From the NCBI GenBank assembly GCA_026874595.1, contig CM049315.1:37218164-37282163 (forward strand): DNA of 64,000 bases, written 5' to 3'. A program made the translations under genes and the position numbers. The notes under the pieces were generated by a model, which saw nothing but the letters and a program-made list of their open reading frames with translations, searched no databases and was not told the DNA's origin. This DNA is from Sipunculus nudus. Taxonomy: Eukaryota > Annelida > Sipuncula > Golfingiida > Sipunculidae. Below, one piece after another: positions 10,101 through 18,921 of the stretch; the first letter of the stretch is position 1, and every line of letters starts with the position of its first letter.

Positions 10101-10685
10101 ATAGCTGGCAAAGAAGGCGACTTCTGCGACGCGGATTGTCCGACCGGTGTGTGGGGGACTAACTGCAGTAACACCTGTTCGTTTACTTGTGCAGATGGCA
10201 AATGCAACCCAGCCGATGGGAAATGCTACCAATGTATAGCTGGCAAAGAAGGCGCCTACTGCAACGCGGATTGCCCGACCGGTCATTGGGGGAATAACTG
10301 CAGTAGCACCTGTCCGCCATCTTGTGCAAAAAGCACATGCAGCCCATTTGACGGGAAATGTTACCGATGTAAAGCTGGCAGAGAAGGCGTCTTCTGCGAC
10401 TCGGATTGCGGCGAAGGGACGTACGGTCCCAACTGCATGATGTTGTGCCCCGTCTGTCCAAACGGCGTATGGTTTAAATGTGATCCCGTCACTGGTGTGT
10501 GTCAGACAGGCGGCACAGACCTCGAGGACACTGGTCGCTGGAGGGAACACTTTCGTGCCTTCTGTTGGAAACCTGACAAAACGGGAAGGCAATGCAGGGA
10601 CATTAATACAAGCAAGCCTGCCTGGCGTGATCAACACATAGCGGTTGTCTTGTTAAGCCTCCGGGTTCTGTTCGAGTATGTGTAG
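7188..10685 (+). CDS. Secreted C-type-lectin-like / multi-EGF protein (MEGF/SREC-like)
   Basis: The ATG at 7188 begins a hydrophobic signal sequence, and the frame runs 1165 codons without introns. Two C-type-lectin-like domains follow, at about residues 50-145 and 170-278; both keep the paired cysteines and the motif before the final Cys (AGFLCW; NKHRYICV). Residues 282 to about 1110 are 16-17 EGF-like repeats of the MEGF10/SREC type (WG..C...C...C...G.C.C..GY.G..C). Many NCS/NCT sequons suggest heavy glycosylation. Units 12-16 are nearly identical 45-aa repeats. The last 20 residues are hydrophobic but weak as a membrane anchor; a lipid anchor or secretion are both possible. In animals such proteins bind glycans, apoptotic cells or microbes, so a viral copy could mediate attachment or act as a decoy. 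It is unlike a host gene in lacking introns. Confidence 0.85.
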   Translation: MGIFFYGKVLYLPLLALIARQILATRKAAPSWRWLGAPTASEMAGPFQSCKVTVNNKRVTCDGSKQTYTYQQARRCCECAGLGLPRTQASQVAWMMELASTVSSAHFRIATEDTKTEACSVFRRTTGASKKKGCHQKKAGFLCWPKPGTRFSDPDDRIELVGPWSKEKTFCKDTAKNNCSGLTKVTNKEAKSCCQCAGGRLPVISDQGYDFKSDSVSKLLRQVNISETWTMFSENNQVIKTPECHLFHFHGDTKVGNYKHKDQKGNVDCENKHRYICVRPMCSVGYWGRKCQQNCSTGCYRRECKAYTGTCSHGCKAGLKGKLCNTTCNSGRWGKNCARKCSSGCMRERGAKPVCYPTNGICSCNAGYAGQRCNKLCSNGTFGLGCKLKCSVGCLREPDEKAKNRTVIKGTAICRSTDGVCDCRPGFKGRKCANACRSDQWGLHCAFNCSEGCSSRKCNAVNGGCSCMPGFQGARCNVRCPPGTLDDICTRTCSNNCVPVKGIRLCDKKSGSCSCCPGYYGKGCSMECARDKYGSDCTQTCPDNCLHAPANHIWKIKTNVQNSGSRYTWRVCAKDTGACSCKAGYKGQTCSETCSQQEWGENCHSTCPVNCNGTASDSNVKCNRFNGTCLCKDGYTGHKCADVCSTGTWGTKCSRNCSSRCITTGNSHKPTCNHINGTCTCQAGYRGKHCEELCANGTYGPSCSKTCPSRCVRARNTNSVRRTTYPLCDPISGSCLCQAGYKGHYCNETCSSDKWGLECAFSCTPECNGSVVDSGVPVRKCNMVNGSCTCQAGYVGERCTEICDGGLWGEDCASLCGAGCWNRSSCHHEDGHCAPCTNGYTGPRCESLCPSGVWGNNCSSTCSLFCANRKCSPFDGKCYQCKAGKDSDFCDQDCSTGVWGTNCSNNCSPSCANGTCNPFDGKCYQCIAGKEGDFCDADCPTGVWGTNCSNTCPPSCANGTCNPFDGKCYQCIAGKEGDFCDADCPTGVWGTNCSNTCSFTCADGKCNPADGKCYQCIAGKEGAYCNADCPTGHWGNNCSSTCPPSCAKSTCSPFDGKCYRCKAGREGVFCDSDCGEGTYGPNCMMLCPVCPNGVWFKCDPVTGVCQTGGTDLEDTGRWREHFRAFCWKPDKTGRQCRDINTSKPAWRDQHIAVVLLSLRVLFEYV
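9736..10410 (+). repeat. Five tandem 135-bp EGF-coding units
   Basis: Near-identical 135-bp units begin at 9736, 9871, 10006, 10141 and 10276. Each encodes one 45-aa EGF module. The middle units are the most alike at nucleotide level, including synonymous positions, which indicates recent amplification or gene conversion. Confidence 0.9.
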
Positions 10686-10793
10686 TGGTGTCATATCCTG
10701 ACAACATATCATGACTACACTGCCCGATAGCGCGTGTGGACTGCATGCTAGGATTTGCATAAGTAAATGTCCAAGCTGTCAACAAGATATAGT

Positions 10794-10814
10794 TTTATTT
10801 TGACATGAAATAAA
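10794..10814. terminator. Overlapping tail-to-tail polyadenylation signals
   Basis: AATAAA for the plus-strand EGF gene is at 10809-10814, and AATAAA for the minus-strand gene is at 10799-10794. The two transcripts would therefore overlap at their 3' ends, an economy typical of compact viral genomes. Confidence 0.6.
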
Positions 10815-10861
10815 CAACAGATATATATTTTACTTAAACATGTGTGTTCTTTGCTGATGTC

Positions 10862-13800
10862 TCATATTTGCACAGACGACCTGTCTATTATGCCGGAACG
10901 GACACCTGCTTCCGTGAAGGGGTCCATATGCACATCTTTTCTTTCACTGCTTTCTCCATTTCGCATTTCTCGTTTACACGGTACGCCAGCACTCTCCTTT
11001 TCCGCAGCCACTTCTAAATGATTCGAAAACTGGCGCAGCGTCATACCTGCGACAGACAGTTGGAATGCCGCGTGCACCACTGCGAATTGCGTTTCGTCCA
11101 GCGCGTTCACGGTGCGCCCTCTTTCTGCGGCAGGGTCACCGTCTAACGGTAACGGGTCAACGTCAAATTCCGGCGTCACGTTCGGAAACACCATTTCGAG
11201 GTATGGTTTGACGAGGGCTCTGTTGGTTTCCTTGCGTGGTATGTACCGCACGGCGTTGTTTGTGTAGGTCGACACTTGGTTGAAATTGAGCATGTTCATG
11301 GTAACTGAAGCCCATTGTTCACGCTCCATGTCTGCGTACGCCTTCACGTCCGGGACAGCGGTGCTCAGCCGGTGGCCCAACACTTCTCCAAACACAGGGT
11401 CCATCTGGTTTGTGACGTCAACGACTGTCGGCCCCGCAGCGGACCGGCTTTTGGGCGGCCCGATGCCACCCGATTCTACGGGCCGGTTGGGCCCGTACAC
11501 GTCTGACACTCCTCGCCACAGGCCGTGAGCGTCGTCAGCTATTTCGTCCTCAAGTTCCTCTGCTGTCCGCTGTTCCGTTTTACACGAATCGACGGCTCTT
11601 TTCACGTCCCGCTGAAGGTTTTTCAGGTGTTTCAAAAGTGCGCGACTCGGTGGAGCCCTTTCGCCGTCCCACATTGGTTCACCGGCCATTTCTTCTGTGG
11701 GTTCGAGGCGTTCCTCGATAAATTTCTCGTAAAGGTGAACGGCTTCACCCAAGCGACGCTGCTCCTCTTGGTATTCGTTCAGTTGGGCGGTCAGCTGTAC
11801 GTACCGTTGGGCGTGTATGGCGGCTTGGTGTTTATGCAGGTCCAGCGCGTGCCCTGACTGTTCCACGAGATCGATCAGGTACTGCATGACCCTTTCGGCT
11901 TCCGCGTTCTTGCGTTCTGCCCTTCTCAGGGCTTCCTTTTCAGCCGACGGCTTACTGAACCAGGACAATGCTTCGGCCACACCCCTCTGCATGTCCAGCT
12001 CGGCCGCGGTTCTTTCCAATTCGCGCACGTTGTACCTGACGCCTGACGTGGCGTCGAGGTCGCTGACTCCAGGGCGTGACAAACTGCCATCGTACAAGCG
12101 GCCGGAGGGCAGTCCGTCGCCAGCGTGATCCGTACTACCACAGACACGCTGTGTGTTACGTTGAGGGGCACGGCTAAACTTCGGGCCCGCACCCGGAAAT
12201 GTGGACGATGAAGACAGAGGTGCTCTCGCGTCGTCAAGCGTACCGCCTGCGGTGATCCGTTTCTGCAGATCACGCAGGTTAGCGTACATGCTACCCCAGT
12301 CACCCGCGACTCCGCTCACGATACACGGCACCAGTTTTTTCAAAGCTCCGCGTGTGATAGCGCTATCGGATTCCGCGGCTGTGCCCAACAGTTTCATCAT
12401 ATCATCTGTGGTTTTTTCTTTCGCTTTACATGACATCAACTGCCTGTGAAGTTTAGCTGCGGCCAAAGTGGCAGAATTGACCTTTTCCTCTGCGGCGTTC
12501 AGTGCCCTGCGACAGACCTCTCTTTCGCTAGACGGGTCGTCATCCTGTTCGGCAGGTTTCTTAGGCATGCTCTTTTGCCCTAAAAGCACGCACGGTTTAG
12601 AGTTGAATATGTGCGAGTTTTCTGCTAGGCTTTGTAACAAACCACGTGCCCTGCTGTACATCAGAACTTGCCCACAGGCTGTGGCCATCGGGTCGCACCG
12701 GAAATGTTTGTGCGGGTATACCACCCCAAACTTGGAGCCCGGTGGGAAAAATGATTGGTCCATCACAGACACCCCGAAGCCGGACTGGGGTCCCAGGTAT
12801 ACCAAAACACATTCTTCCGGTGAAAGGACGCGGACGTGCCCTTGGCTGCAGTCGCAGAGCTTCGTGGAGCAGGTACGCAAGGCTGACAAAAGAACGCTCT
12901 CTGAGGCGGAGGTCTCGGTTGAGCCACATTTCCATCCAGAGCACACGCAAGGGCTGAGGTTACCTGATCCTGGGGGTAAACGCACGTAAGGCACTGCGCC
13001 CAACGAGAGGGTCCATGTACAGTACATCTCGTAGTTTCCCTGGAGTTTTACACGCTGCACCACCCGTTGTACGAGTTCTGCAGAAAGCTCTCTGATGTGG
13101 TTCTCGAGATAACCTTGGAAATTTTTTACGGACACGCGAATTTGGGCTGCACACTTTGTGATATCGAGGGGATCGCCCACGGCCATATCAACATGGTGCG
13201 CCCATTCCTTCTTGAACTTACCGTAAAGCGCGGTGGTGACGTCAGAGGACAAAGACCGACACAGGGAAGATGCGACGTATTGAAAAACGAGCATATCTGT
13301 AGGCAGTGACAAGACGGCTCCTGTGCAAGCGGAGGACCCCCCGGTGAAAGTACGCAAGAGTTCCCTGCTGAGGTCCGTCGGATGAACCAACACAGGACGT
13401 GAACCGGCAGCAGACAAAGGCGCATTCGACAGGCAAGACACCACGGCGTCCGTCACCTTTTCGGCCGGCGGAGGCCCGTACGCCGTGTCACCCACCGTCG
13501 TATCGCACGACGGTACAGCTATGCAACGCACTGAACGGAGTGCACGGGCGCGTTTCAGTTCACGGTGCAGTAGGTTTCTCTGTCTTGCCAGTTCCACGTA
13601 CGTGTCTTTCATCCTTTCCGCGTCCCGCCTCGTGCGGTCCAGTTGTTCGCACAGATTGTGAAATTCCCGACGTGTTTCGCGGTCCCGGACGGTTTGTATT
13701 GCCAGGACGTCTGCGGAAACGCGTTCTTTGTCCAGCAGTTCAAACCGTTCCTTTAACTCGTGGAGCATGTCGGGATGTCCCTCTGGCCAAGGTGTTGGCA

Positions 13801-14113
13801 CGTCAAGGGATACCCGTTGGGAATCCATGTTGGGTACATCTGTGAAATGGGCGTACGCCTTTTTAGGGCCAAAGCCGCCTTCGTAGGGAAACGCTTTGGA
13901 CCGGACCTGGTCGTAAACTCTTGCATCCTGCCGTAGTGGCGGGAAACTGCCCGGACGTGACGGGTCCTCGTGTCTGTGCACTTGCTCTTTCAGGCTCCTG
14001 TAAGACTGCCTGCACCCGTTCCTGGAGAACGACGCTCGATCCGCCGGGTATGATCTGTGTTTCCGTCGTGATTCATACCTGAAACGCGGTGTCCACATGC
14101 GTGTAGTGTGCAT
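10862..14113 (-). CDS. Large coiled-coil protein (1083 aa), probably structural
   Basis: The ATG at 14113 starts an uninterrupted 1083-codon frame. The first 110 residues are basic and Arg/Ser/Tyr-rich. A strong coiled coil follows at about residues 115-195. The middle of the protein carries a Cys-rich patch (CVCSGWKC and later LCDCSQGH) that could bind metal, and further coiled coils lie in the second half. There is no signal peptide or transmembrane segment. I do not recognise the family. Size, coiled coils and setting suggest a virion or scaffold component, but this is inference. It converges on the EGF gene and is followed upstream by a 549-bp spacer that probably holds its promoter. Confidence 0.8.
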   Translation of the reverse strand: MHTTRMWTPRFRYESRRKHRSYPADRASFSRNGCRQSYRSLKEQVHRHEDPSRPGSFPPLRQDARVYDQVRSKAFPYEGGFGPKKAYAHFTDVPNMDSQRVSLDVPTPWPEGHPDMLHELKERFELLDKERVSADVLAIQTVRDRETRREFHNLCEQLDRTRRDAERMKDTYVELARQRNLLHRELKRARALRSVRCIAVPSCDTTVGDTAYGPPPAEKVTDAVVSCLSNAPLSAAGSRPVLVHPTDLSRELLRTFTGGSSACTGAVLSLPTDMLVFQYVASSLCRSLSSDVTTALYGKFKKEWAHHVDMAVGDPLDITKCAAQIRVSVKNFQGYLENHIRELSAELVQRVVQRVKLQGNYEMYCTWTLSLGAVPYVRLPPGSGNLSPCVCSGWKCGSTETSASESVLLSALRTCSTKLCDCSQGHVRVLSPEECVLVYLGPQSGFGVSVMDQSFFPPGSKFGVVYPHKHFRCDPMATACGQVLMYSRARGLLQSLAENSHIFNSKPCVLLGQKSMPKKPAEQDDDPSSEREVCRRALNAAEEKVNSATLAAAKLHRQLMSCKAKEKTTDDMMKLLGTAAESDSAITRGALKKLVPCIVSGVAGDWGSMYANLRDLQKRITAGGTLDDARAPLSSSSTFPGAGPKFSRAPQRNTQRVCGSTDHAGDGLPSGRLYDGSLSRPGVSDLDATSGVRYNVRELERTAAELDMQRGVAEALSWFSKPSAEKEALRRAERKNAEAERVMQYLIDLVEQSGHALDLHKHQAAIHAQRYVQLTAQLNEYQEEQRRLGEAVHLYEKFIEERLEPTEEMAGEPMWDGERAPPSRALLKHLKNLQRDVKRAVDSCKTEQRTAEELEDEIADDAHGLWRGVSDVYGPNRPVESGGIGPPKSRSAAGPTVVDVTNQMDPVFGEVLGHRLSTAVPDVKAYADMEREQWASVTMNMLNFNQVSTYTNNAVRYIPRKETNRALVKPYLEMVFPNVTPEFDVDPLPLDGDPAAERGRTVNALDETQFAVVHAAFQLSVAGMTLRQFSNHLEVAAEKESAGVPCKREMRNGESSERKDVHMDPFTEAGVRSGIIDRSSVQI

Positions 14114-14662
14114 TTTGTTTTATCATGCCATGGACCGTTTGATGACCGATCAGTTGACGTAAGTCACAGTAACTGTGACAGTGACTTTACCTACCCCAAT
14201 ACCTGATTCAACCGCTCGGACCAGAAACACAAATAGGTACACCAAATAAGGACCAATCTGACCCTTCGTCTGTTGCGCTCGTACAACCCGATCGGATATA
14301 ATATGCGGGGTGTGAAAGGAGGGATGGGCATGATTTGATACCATTGTTTACATTATAAAACAAAGCACCATCAGTATAGCTCAGGGGACTTATAGTCAGC
14401 TGAGCTGCAACCGACCCACACCTTAGCTACCACACACGTCATCCATACCATCATACATTGGAACGTCATTTGACAAGTGCACAAAACGAAGGCTGGCATA
14501 GATCACGTTCATTAATGCTGTCTAACATGAAACACGAAACAATAAAAAAAAACAACACCGTACACGATACATCACATTTATACCAAGTAACAACGTATAA
14601 ACAAATCAAATTCATGCACGTTCATGTCAAATAAACCAAAATATATCTGTCCATATCACGTT
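14114..14662. promoter_or_regulatory. 549-bp spacer with short palindrome
   Basis: No gene is supported here. A near-perfect 17-nt palindrome, GTCACAGTAACTGTGAC, lies at 14163-14179, next to further GTGAC/GTCAC copies, about 50 bp upstream of the 1083-aa gene start. It could be a protein-binding site. The remainder is AT-rich 3'-flanking sequence of the ankyrin gene. Confidence 0.35.
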
Positions 14663-15457
14663 TCACTCGATCATCCGTAAGAACATACACATCTCTGAAT
14701 TGTCTGTAGCGTATGCCAGTGAACGTGCTGTTTCCCTATCGTAGGATTCGAGCGATATGTCAGCTCCGGCTTCTAATAACATATACTTCACCATGTCCAC
14801 ATTGCCACGCAGAACAGCTTCATGTAACGGTGTCAGGCCTCGTTTGCCTTCTTTACAGTTGGGATCCGCGTGCAGCGCGAATAAAAGATAGTTCAGCATG
14901 TCCCTGGCATCTGCTTCTGCTGCTATGTGCATGCAAGTGCGACCGTCCGCGTTCATAACACCCGTGAGATTCCTGTAGAAATCCGGCTTGTCCATCATCA
15001 CAAAGCCGGCCCAGCATGTCAGTGATTTCAAGCATTCCGAGCACTTGCGCTGGCAAGCCAAGTGCAGTGGGGTGTTCGCGTGTCTGTCCCTTTTCGTAAC
15101 GTCCGCTCCGCGCATCACTAGATGCCGGATGAGTTGGTGCATGCAAAGTCTCACAGCCAGCTCGAGGTAGGTTTCTCCTTGTATGTTTACTATGTCGAGG
15201 ACTCCTGGCCCGTCCATTCTGTCTAGTGCCGATATCGCCCAGCCTTCCATCCCGGCTAATATGCAATTGTGCAGAAACGTCTCACCGGCACTGTCACGGG
15301 AGAGAAAGTGACACGGGGTGGACGATACGTCCCGTGGGGCACCAGAAACCGTGACTTCTTTGGCGGTGCTGTTCTCGCGTATGTCTTTGACGGTGCTGTT
15401 TTCGCTTATGTGAAGTCTACGCATCCCAGCCTCGACTGACTCCGTCGAACAAAACAT
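14663..15457 (-). CDS. IkB-like ankyrin protein 1 (264 aa)
   Basis: The frame is open from 15511, but a TATA run at 15529-15540 would place transcription start near 15505, so the ATG at 15457 (MFCSTES) is preferred. About six ankyrin repeats follow a short N-terminus. Their order resembles IkB/Cactus: a GETFLH first repeat, a NTPLHLAC repeat, a long linker, a DGRTCMHIAA repeat, then GLTPLHEAV and a GAD unit. IkB proteins hold Rel/NF-kB factors in the cytoplasm. No DSGxxS phosphodegron is visible, so a viral copy would be expected to be signal-resistant; this is inference. The N-terminus carries a short internal duplication (ENST.K). It is the first of three tandem paralogues and the most diverged. 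Confidence 0.75.
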   Translation of the reverse strand: MFCSTESVEAGMRRLHISENSTVKDIRENSTAKEVTVSGAPRDVSSTPCHFLSRDSAGETFLHNCILAGMEGWAISALDRMDGPGVLDIVNIQGETYLELAVRLCMHQLIRHLVMRGADVTKRDRHANTPLHLACQRKCSECLKSLTCWAGFVMMDKPDFYRNLTGVMNADGRTCMHIAAEADARDMLNYLLFALHADPNCKEGKRGLTPLHEAVLRGNVDMVKYMLLEAGADISLESYDRETARSLAYATDNSEMCMFLRMIE

Positions 15458-15852
15458 GTCTCTGTCTCTAAACGTGTAAACGAACAGTGAACTGCAACAG
15501 TATGTGATCAAATACTACCAGAACAGTCATATATATATACGCTAAAACGACATCTATTTTTAACCCGTGGAATATCCGAAAGTCACATTTGTGAGGTAAT
15601 TTCTAATTTTGGTAACGTCGGATTTCCCCACAAATCACAGCATGATAATGCGTCATCCGACATGTGGGATTTTTGTTCACGGTCACACACAGCCACGTCA
15701 TTGGTAGTGTTTGTTTAGGGTTGAACAACGGTGTATCCGGAAAGCGAAGCCCCCCCCCCCCCCCCTCCCCCCAGTTCATCAGCCAGTGCTGTCATTGCGG
15801 GATAATTAGTAGGCACAGTATACAATCATAGTGTATACACTTTCGTATTAAG
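15458..15852. promoter_or_regulatory. Spacer with TATA box and poly-C tract
   Basis: The TATA run at 15529-15540 serves the ankyrin gene that starts at 15457. A C-tract interrupted by one T lies at 15750-15772. No coding sequence is supported in the spacer. Confidence 0.5.
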
Positions 15853-16992
15853 CTATCCACTCTCGGTCATGCTGTCTTCTTCGCTGTCGCAATTGTCCGG
15901 GCGCACAGCACCCAACCCTACAAGAAACATAACACATTCCTCGTGCCCGTTCGACATTGCAGCTTCCAAGGGAGAACTCCTGTTCCACGCTCGCGCGTGT
16001 GCATTCGCCCAACATTCATTTACCAAATATCGTACCATGTCTATTCTGCCAGACTCAGCTGCTTCGTACAGTGCAGTCTTTCCCGTCTTTCCATTAGGCA
16101 CATCGACATCCTCCAGCAGTGGTTTGAGGCAACCTAGCAGGTCCTTGTGCCCACCTTCCGCAGCCAAATGTACGCATGTCTGCCCGTCGTAGTTCAAAAT
16201 GTTCGGCCTTGGGGGGACTCTGTTAAACGGTCTGTAACGTATATATTTTTTCACTTCTGCATGTGTCAGGTACAATGTCAGAGCCATAGCACACATCGTG
16301 TCACCTCTGGCTGAAGCCAAATGCAACGGTGTGTTCCCGTGCGCGTCTCTAGCCTCTGTGTCAGCACCGCGAGCCACCAACTGCCTAACCAGTGAATACA
16401 TACCCTTCTTAACGGCCAGGTGCAAGCAGGTGTCGCCATTCATATCGGTCTTGTTGATCCCTCGGCTGTGCGTTAGGTCGCGCAGTATCCCCGTGGCAGC
16501 ACGTTCCCTGCCCCAATTCTTTATGCAACTGTGTAAAAGTGTTTCGTCCGTGCCCATCCCGACGTCTTCAAATATGTTGTTCACGAACCGCTTGGCGTTT
16601 TTCAGGAAAACAGGCAAAACGTGCAACCCAAGACCACGGCGTTTCGCCATGTGAAAGGCCAACTGCAGAGAGAAAGGGGACCCTTGAGTCCAAAAGGGAG
16701 CTCTCTTCTCGTCCAGCTCGGGGTCAAACCCTTCACAAACCGACATATGAACCGAGGTACACGTCGGATTCGACACAAGTAATAGTCCGCCAGTTCCGTT
16801 GTCAATGCTCGTCAATGAGGTGTCCATTTCTGAAAGTGTTTCCCCTGTATTTATGTCATCGTCTATGACATTAACGCTTTCTGTTGAGTACGCAGACTTG
16901 TCTATGAAGTTATCACCCTGGGTAGAGTACTCAGACACTTCCGCGCACATTCTAGCAAGTTCAATTCTTTCAATTTGCCGCCTGCTGGCCAT
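15853..16992 (-). CDS. IkB-like ankyrin protein 2 (379 aa)
   Basis: The frame opens at 17049, but that ATG overlaps the TATA box (17049-17054). The ATG at 16992 (MASRRQIER, in GCCATGG context) is therefore the likely start. An acidic Ser/Thr-rich N-terminus of about 100 residues precedes roughly six ankyrin repeats at about residues 148-370: DETLLH, GDTCLHLAV, GNTPLHLAS, a 25-residue linker, DGQTCVHLAA, GKTALYEAA and a degenerate last unit. This order and the linker position match the IkB/Cactus ankyrin domain. No DSGxxS degron is present. Binding of Rel-type factors is the expected role by analogy with ankyrin IkB mimics known from other DNA viruses; it is not shown by the sequence. Confidence 0.8.
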   Translation of the reverse strand: MASRRQIERIELARMCAEVSEYSTQGDNFIDKSAYSTESVNVIDDDINTGETLSEMDTSLTSIDNGTGGLLLVSNPTCTSVHMSVCEGFDPELDEKRAPFWTQGSPFSLQLAFHMAKRRGLGLHVLPVFLKNAKRFVNNIFEDVGMGTDETLLHSCIKNWGRERAATGILRDLTHSRGINKTDMNGDTCLHLAVKKGMYSLVRQLVARGADTEARDAHGNTPLHLASARGDTMCAMALTLYLTHAEVKKYIRYRPFNRVPPRPNILNYDGQTCVHLAAEGGHKDLLGCLKPLLEDVDVPNGKTGKTALYEAAESGRIDMVRYLVNECWANAHARAWNRSSPLEAAMSNGHEECVMFLVGLGAVRPDNCDSEEDSMTESG

Positions 16993-17461
16993 GGTACGGC
17001 GATAAAGACGTTCATCCAAAATGTAGACGGTGACACTGTTCGGGCACATTTATACACAATGCTTCCTAGTGACAACCAATAGAAAGTCTCTGATTGGGGG
17101 AAAATTCGCCTGACTCATACCCTCCTGACTTGTTTACGCAAGCATATGATTTACATGGGGAAAACCGACGATGACTCACTGATTGTGTGAATTCCAAAAC
17201 GTAAACCGACGTAGTACACTTCCGGGAAAATCTACCTGTTAGCGGTTATGTTACCACGACGTCGTACCCACGTTCTGGCAGGTGTGCAGTAAACAACTGA
17301 CGCTTGGAAATACCCGGTATGACGCTTAAGTAAAAGTAAAAACCCAATGACGTAAATGTTTAAATGCTCCACTACTAAAAACACTAATCAGGCGACGTAT
17401 ATTCTGTGTGCGGAGGAAACAGGATTACATCCTGACAGTTCGCTTAATAAACACATACGCC
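16993..17461. promoter_or_regulatory. 469-bp spacer between ankyrin genes
   Basis: It contains the TATA box (17049-17054, minus strand) of ankyrin gene 2. The rest has scattered ACGTAA/GACG motifs and a plus-strand AATAAA near 17446, with no gene that I can support. Confidence 0.4.
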
Positions 17462-18598
17462 TCAGCATTCATCTGTATCGCTTTCCTCCGACGTTTCTTT
17501 GCCGCATTTCTTAATGTAATTCAAAAGGATTTCAGCTGTTTCCTGTTGGTTTTCCATCATAGCTGACTGTATGGGTGTCCAGCCGTCGGACGACTTAACG
17601 TGTACGTCTGCGCCGCATCTCTCGATCAGGCACCGAACCATGGTACTCAAACCGGCTGCAGCTGCTATGTGCAGTGCCGTTCTGCCACTGCGGGTTTCCC
17701 GTTGGTTTACGTCCGCTCCCAACTTGTTCACCAGGTGAACCGTCAGTTCCTCCACCCCGCAAGCTGCTGCGAGGTGCATAAATCCCAGACCTTCCTTGTT
17801 TACCGCGTCCATGTCTTGAGGTAACTTGGTGAACGGCACAAAGTATGGGATGTTCAACATCTCTTCCCCCAGGACTGCTGTCAGGCATTTTACGGTCGAC
17901 AGGTCACCTCGTGCGCAGGCTATGTGGAGGGGCGTGTTACCATCTGAGTCTCGTGCCTCTAAAACGGCACCGTGCATGACCAGTTGCCTTGCCAAGCATG
18001 CCTGTCCTTTCATGACAGCCAAATGGAGGCACGTTCGGCCTTTCTTGTTGGGAATGTTCAACACAGCATAGCATTCCTGTCCTTTCACGTAGCAGCTCGG
18101 CCCTTTCAGCCCTGCCAGTATACGGGAAACCACATCATACCTACCCTCTTCGATTAGCCTGTGCAGCGCAGTCCTCCCAGTTTCGTCTGTGCGACGCAAC
18201 TGTTCCTGAGTGTATCTTTCCCCCGCGCCTGTGTTCTTAACATCGGGTACCACGCCTGCGTCTGCTTCTGACAGCACGCAGTCATTCATACTACACGCCA
18301 TGTCTTCCATGTCAGAATCGTCATCCATCTCTTCACTGAAACCTACGTCGTCGTCATCAACCGGAACACCGGCGTAGAACGCGGCTAGTGCTGCTGCTGC
18401 GCGTGGGTTTGCGCGTGCCATCTGGAGCGACTCATCCATAAGGCCACGGTGAATATGTCCTGGAAGTTCCTGCTGAAAACTCCATCCTACGGCTCCTAAA
18501 TCATCGTCAGCGTCATCTTCTTCGTCGTCCATGTTATGTATATTGTCTAACATCCGTTGAAAGCGCGGGTTTTCCCTGTTAAACCGCTCTCGTGACAT
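17462..18598 (-). CDS. IkB-like ankyrin protein 3 (378 aa)
   Basis: The ATG at 18598 is the first in frame. A 120-residue acidic N-terminus with Asp/Glu runs precedes about six ankyrin repeats: GRTALHRLI, GRTCLHLAV, GNTPLHIAC, a linker of about 30 residues, EGLGFMHLAA, SGRTALHIAA and DGWTPIQSA. The repeat order, linker and GADVN.RE..SGRTALH string are strikingly IkB/Cactus-like. The N-terminus has a DDDSDMED acidic stretch but no DSGxxS degron. The C-terminal Ser/Glu/Asp tail resembles the acidic PEST-type tail of IkB. It is the third member of a same-strand tandem family, probably derived by duplication. An NF-kB-pathway role is inferred. Confidence 0.8.
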   Translation of the reverse strand: MSRERFNRENPRFQRMLDNIHNMDDEEDDADDDLGAVGWSFQQELPGHIHRGLMDESLQMARANPRAAAALAAFYAGVPVDDDDVGFSEEMDDDSDMEDMACSMNDCVLSEADAGVVPDVKNTGAGERYTQEQLRRTDETGRTALHRLIEEGRYDVVSRILAGLKGPSCYVKGQECYAVLNIPNKKGRTCLHLAVMKGQACLARQLVMHGAVLEARDSDGNTPLHIACARGDLSTVKCLTAVLGEEMLNIPYFVPFTKLPQDMDAVNKEGLGFMHLAAACGVEELTVHLVNKLGADVNQRETRSGRTALHIAAAAGLSTMVRCLIERCGADVHVKSSDGWTPIQSAMMENQQETAEILLNYIKKCGKETSEESDTDEC

Positions 18599-18921
18599 TG
18601 CTGAAACACGCCTGTATTACAGTGTGACCGTGTCGATTGCACTGTGGGTTTTATTAGTATTCGTCGGCTGACGACATGTGGCCCGTCCGTGTTTCAGTGC
18701 AAAGTCTGGTCAAGACGGGGCGTAGCTGTACACGTGCAACGCAAATACATGCGACATTGACTCCGCCCACGGCATGTGACGTCAAACGCCAGTCACCCGC
18801 TTGCTTATAAAGCTAGACTCATTTCGTTCAGTGCGGTCCAGACAGGAGGAGGCGTCATAATTGACGACACGCACAACCGCTCGGTTGTCTTTATATCATT
18901 ATACAGAAAAGTCGGTGTGTC
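18599..18921. promoter_or_regulatory. Divergent promoter region
   Basis: A TATAAAG at 18806-18812 on the plus strand lies about 110 bp before the ATG at 18922, and no other ATG intervenes after the expected transcription start. The minus-strand ankyrin gene starts at 18598 and uses the other side; an AATAAAAC-like string near 18650 may be its TATA element. Confidence 0.5.

Noticed and set aside
9630-10637. 335-codon frame antisense to the EGF gene
   Set aside because: It mirrors the EGF-coding repeats, is low complexity and lies inside a gene with clear domain evidence.
14361-14420. tRNA-like A box (TAGCTCAGGGG)
   Set aside because: No B box, acceptor stem or cloverleaf follows.
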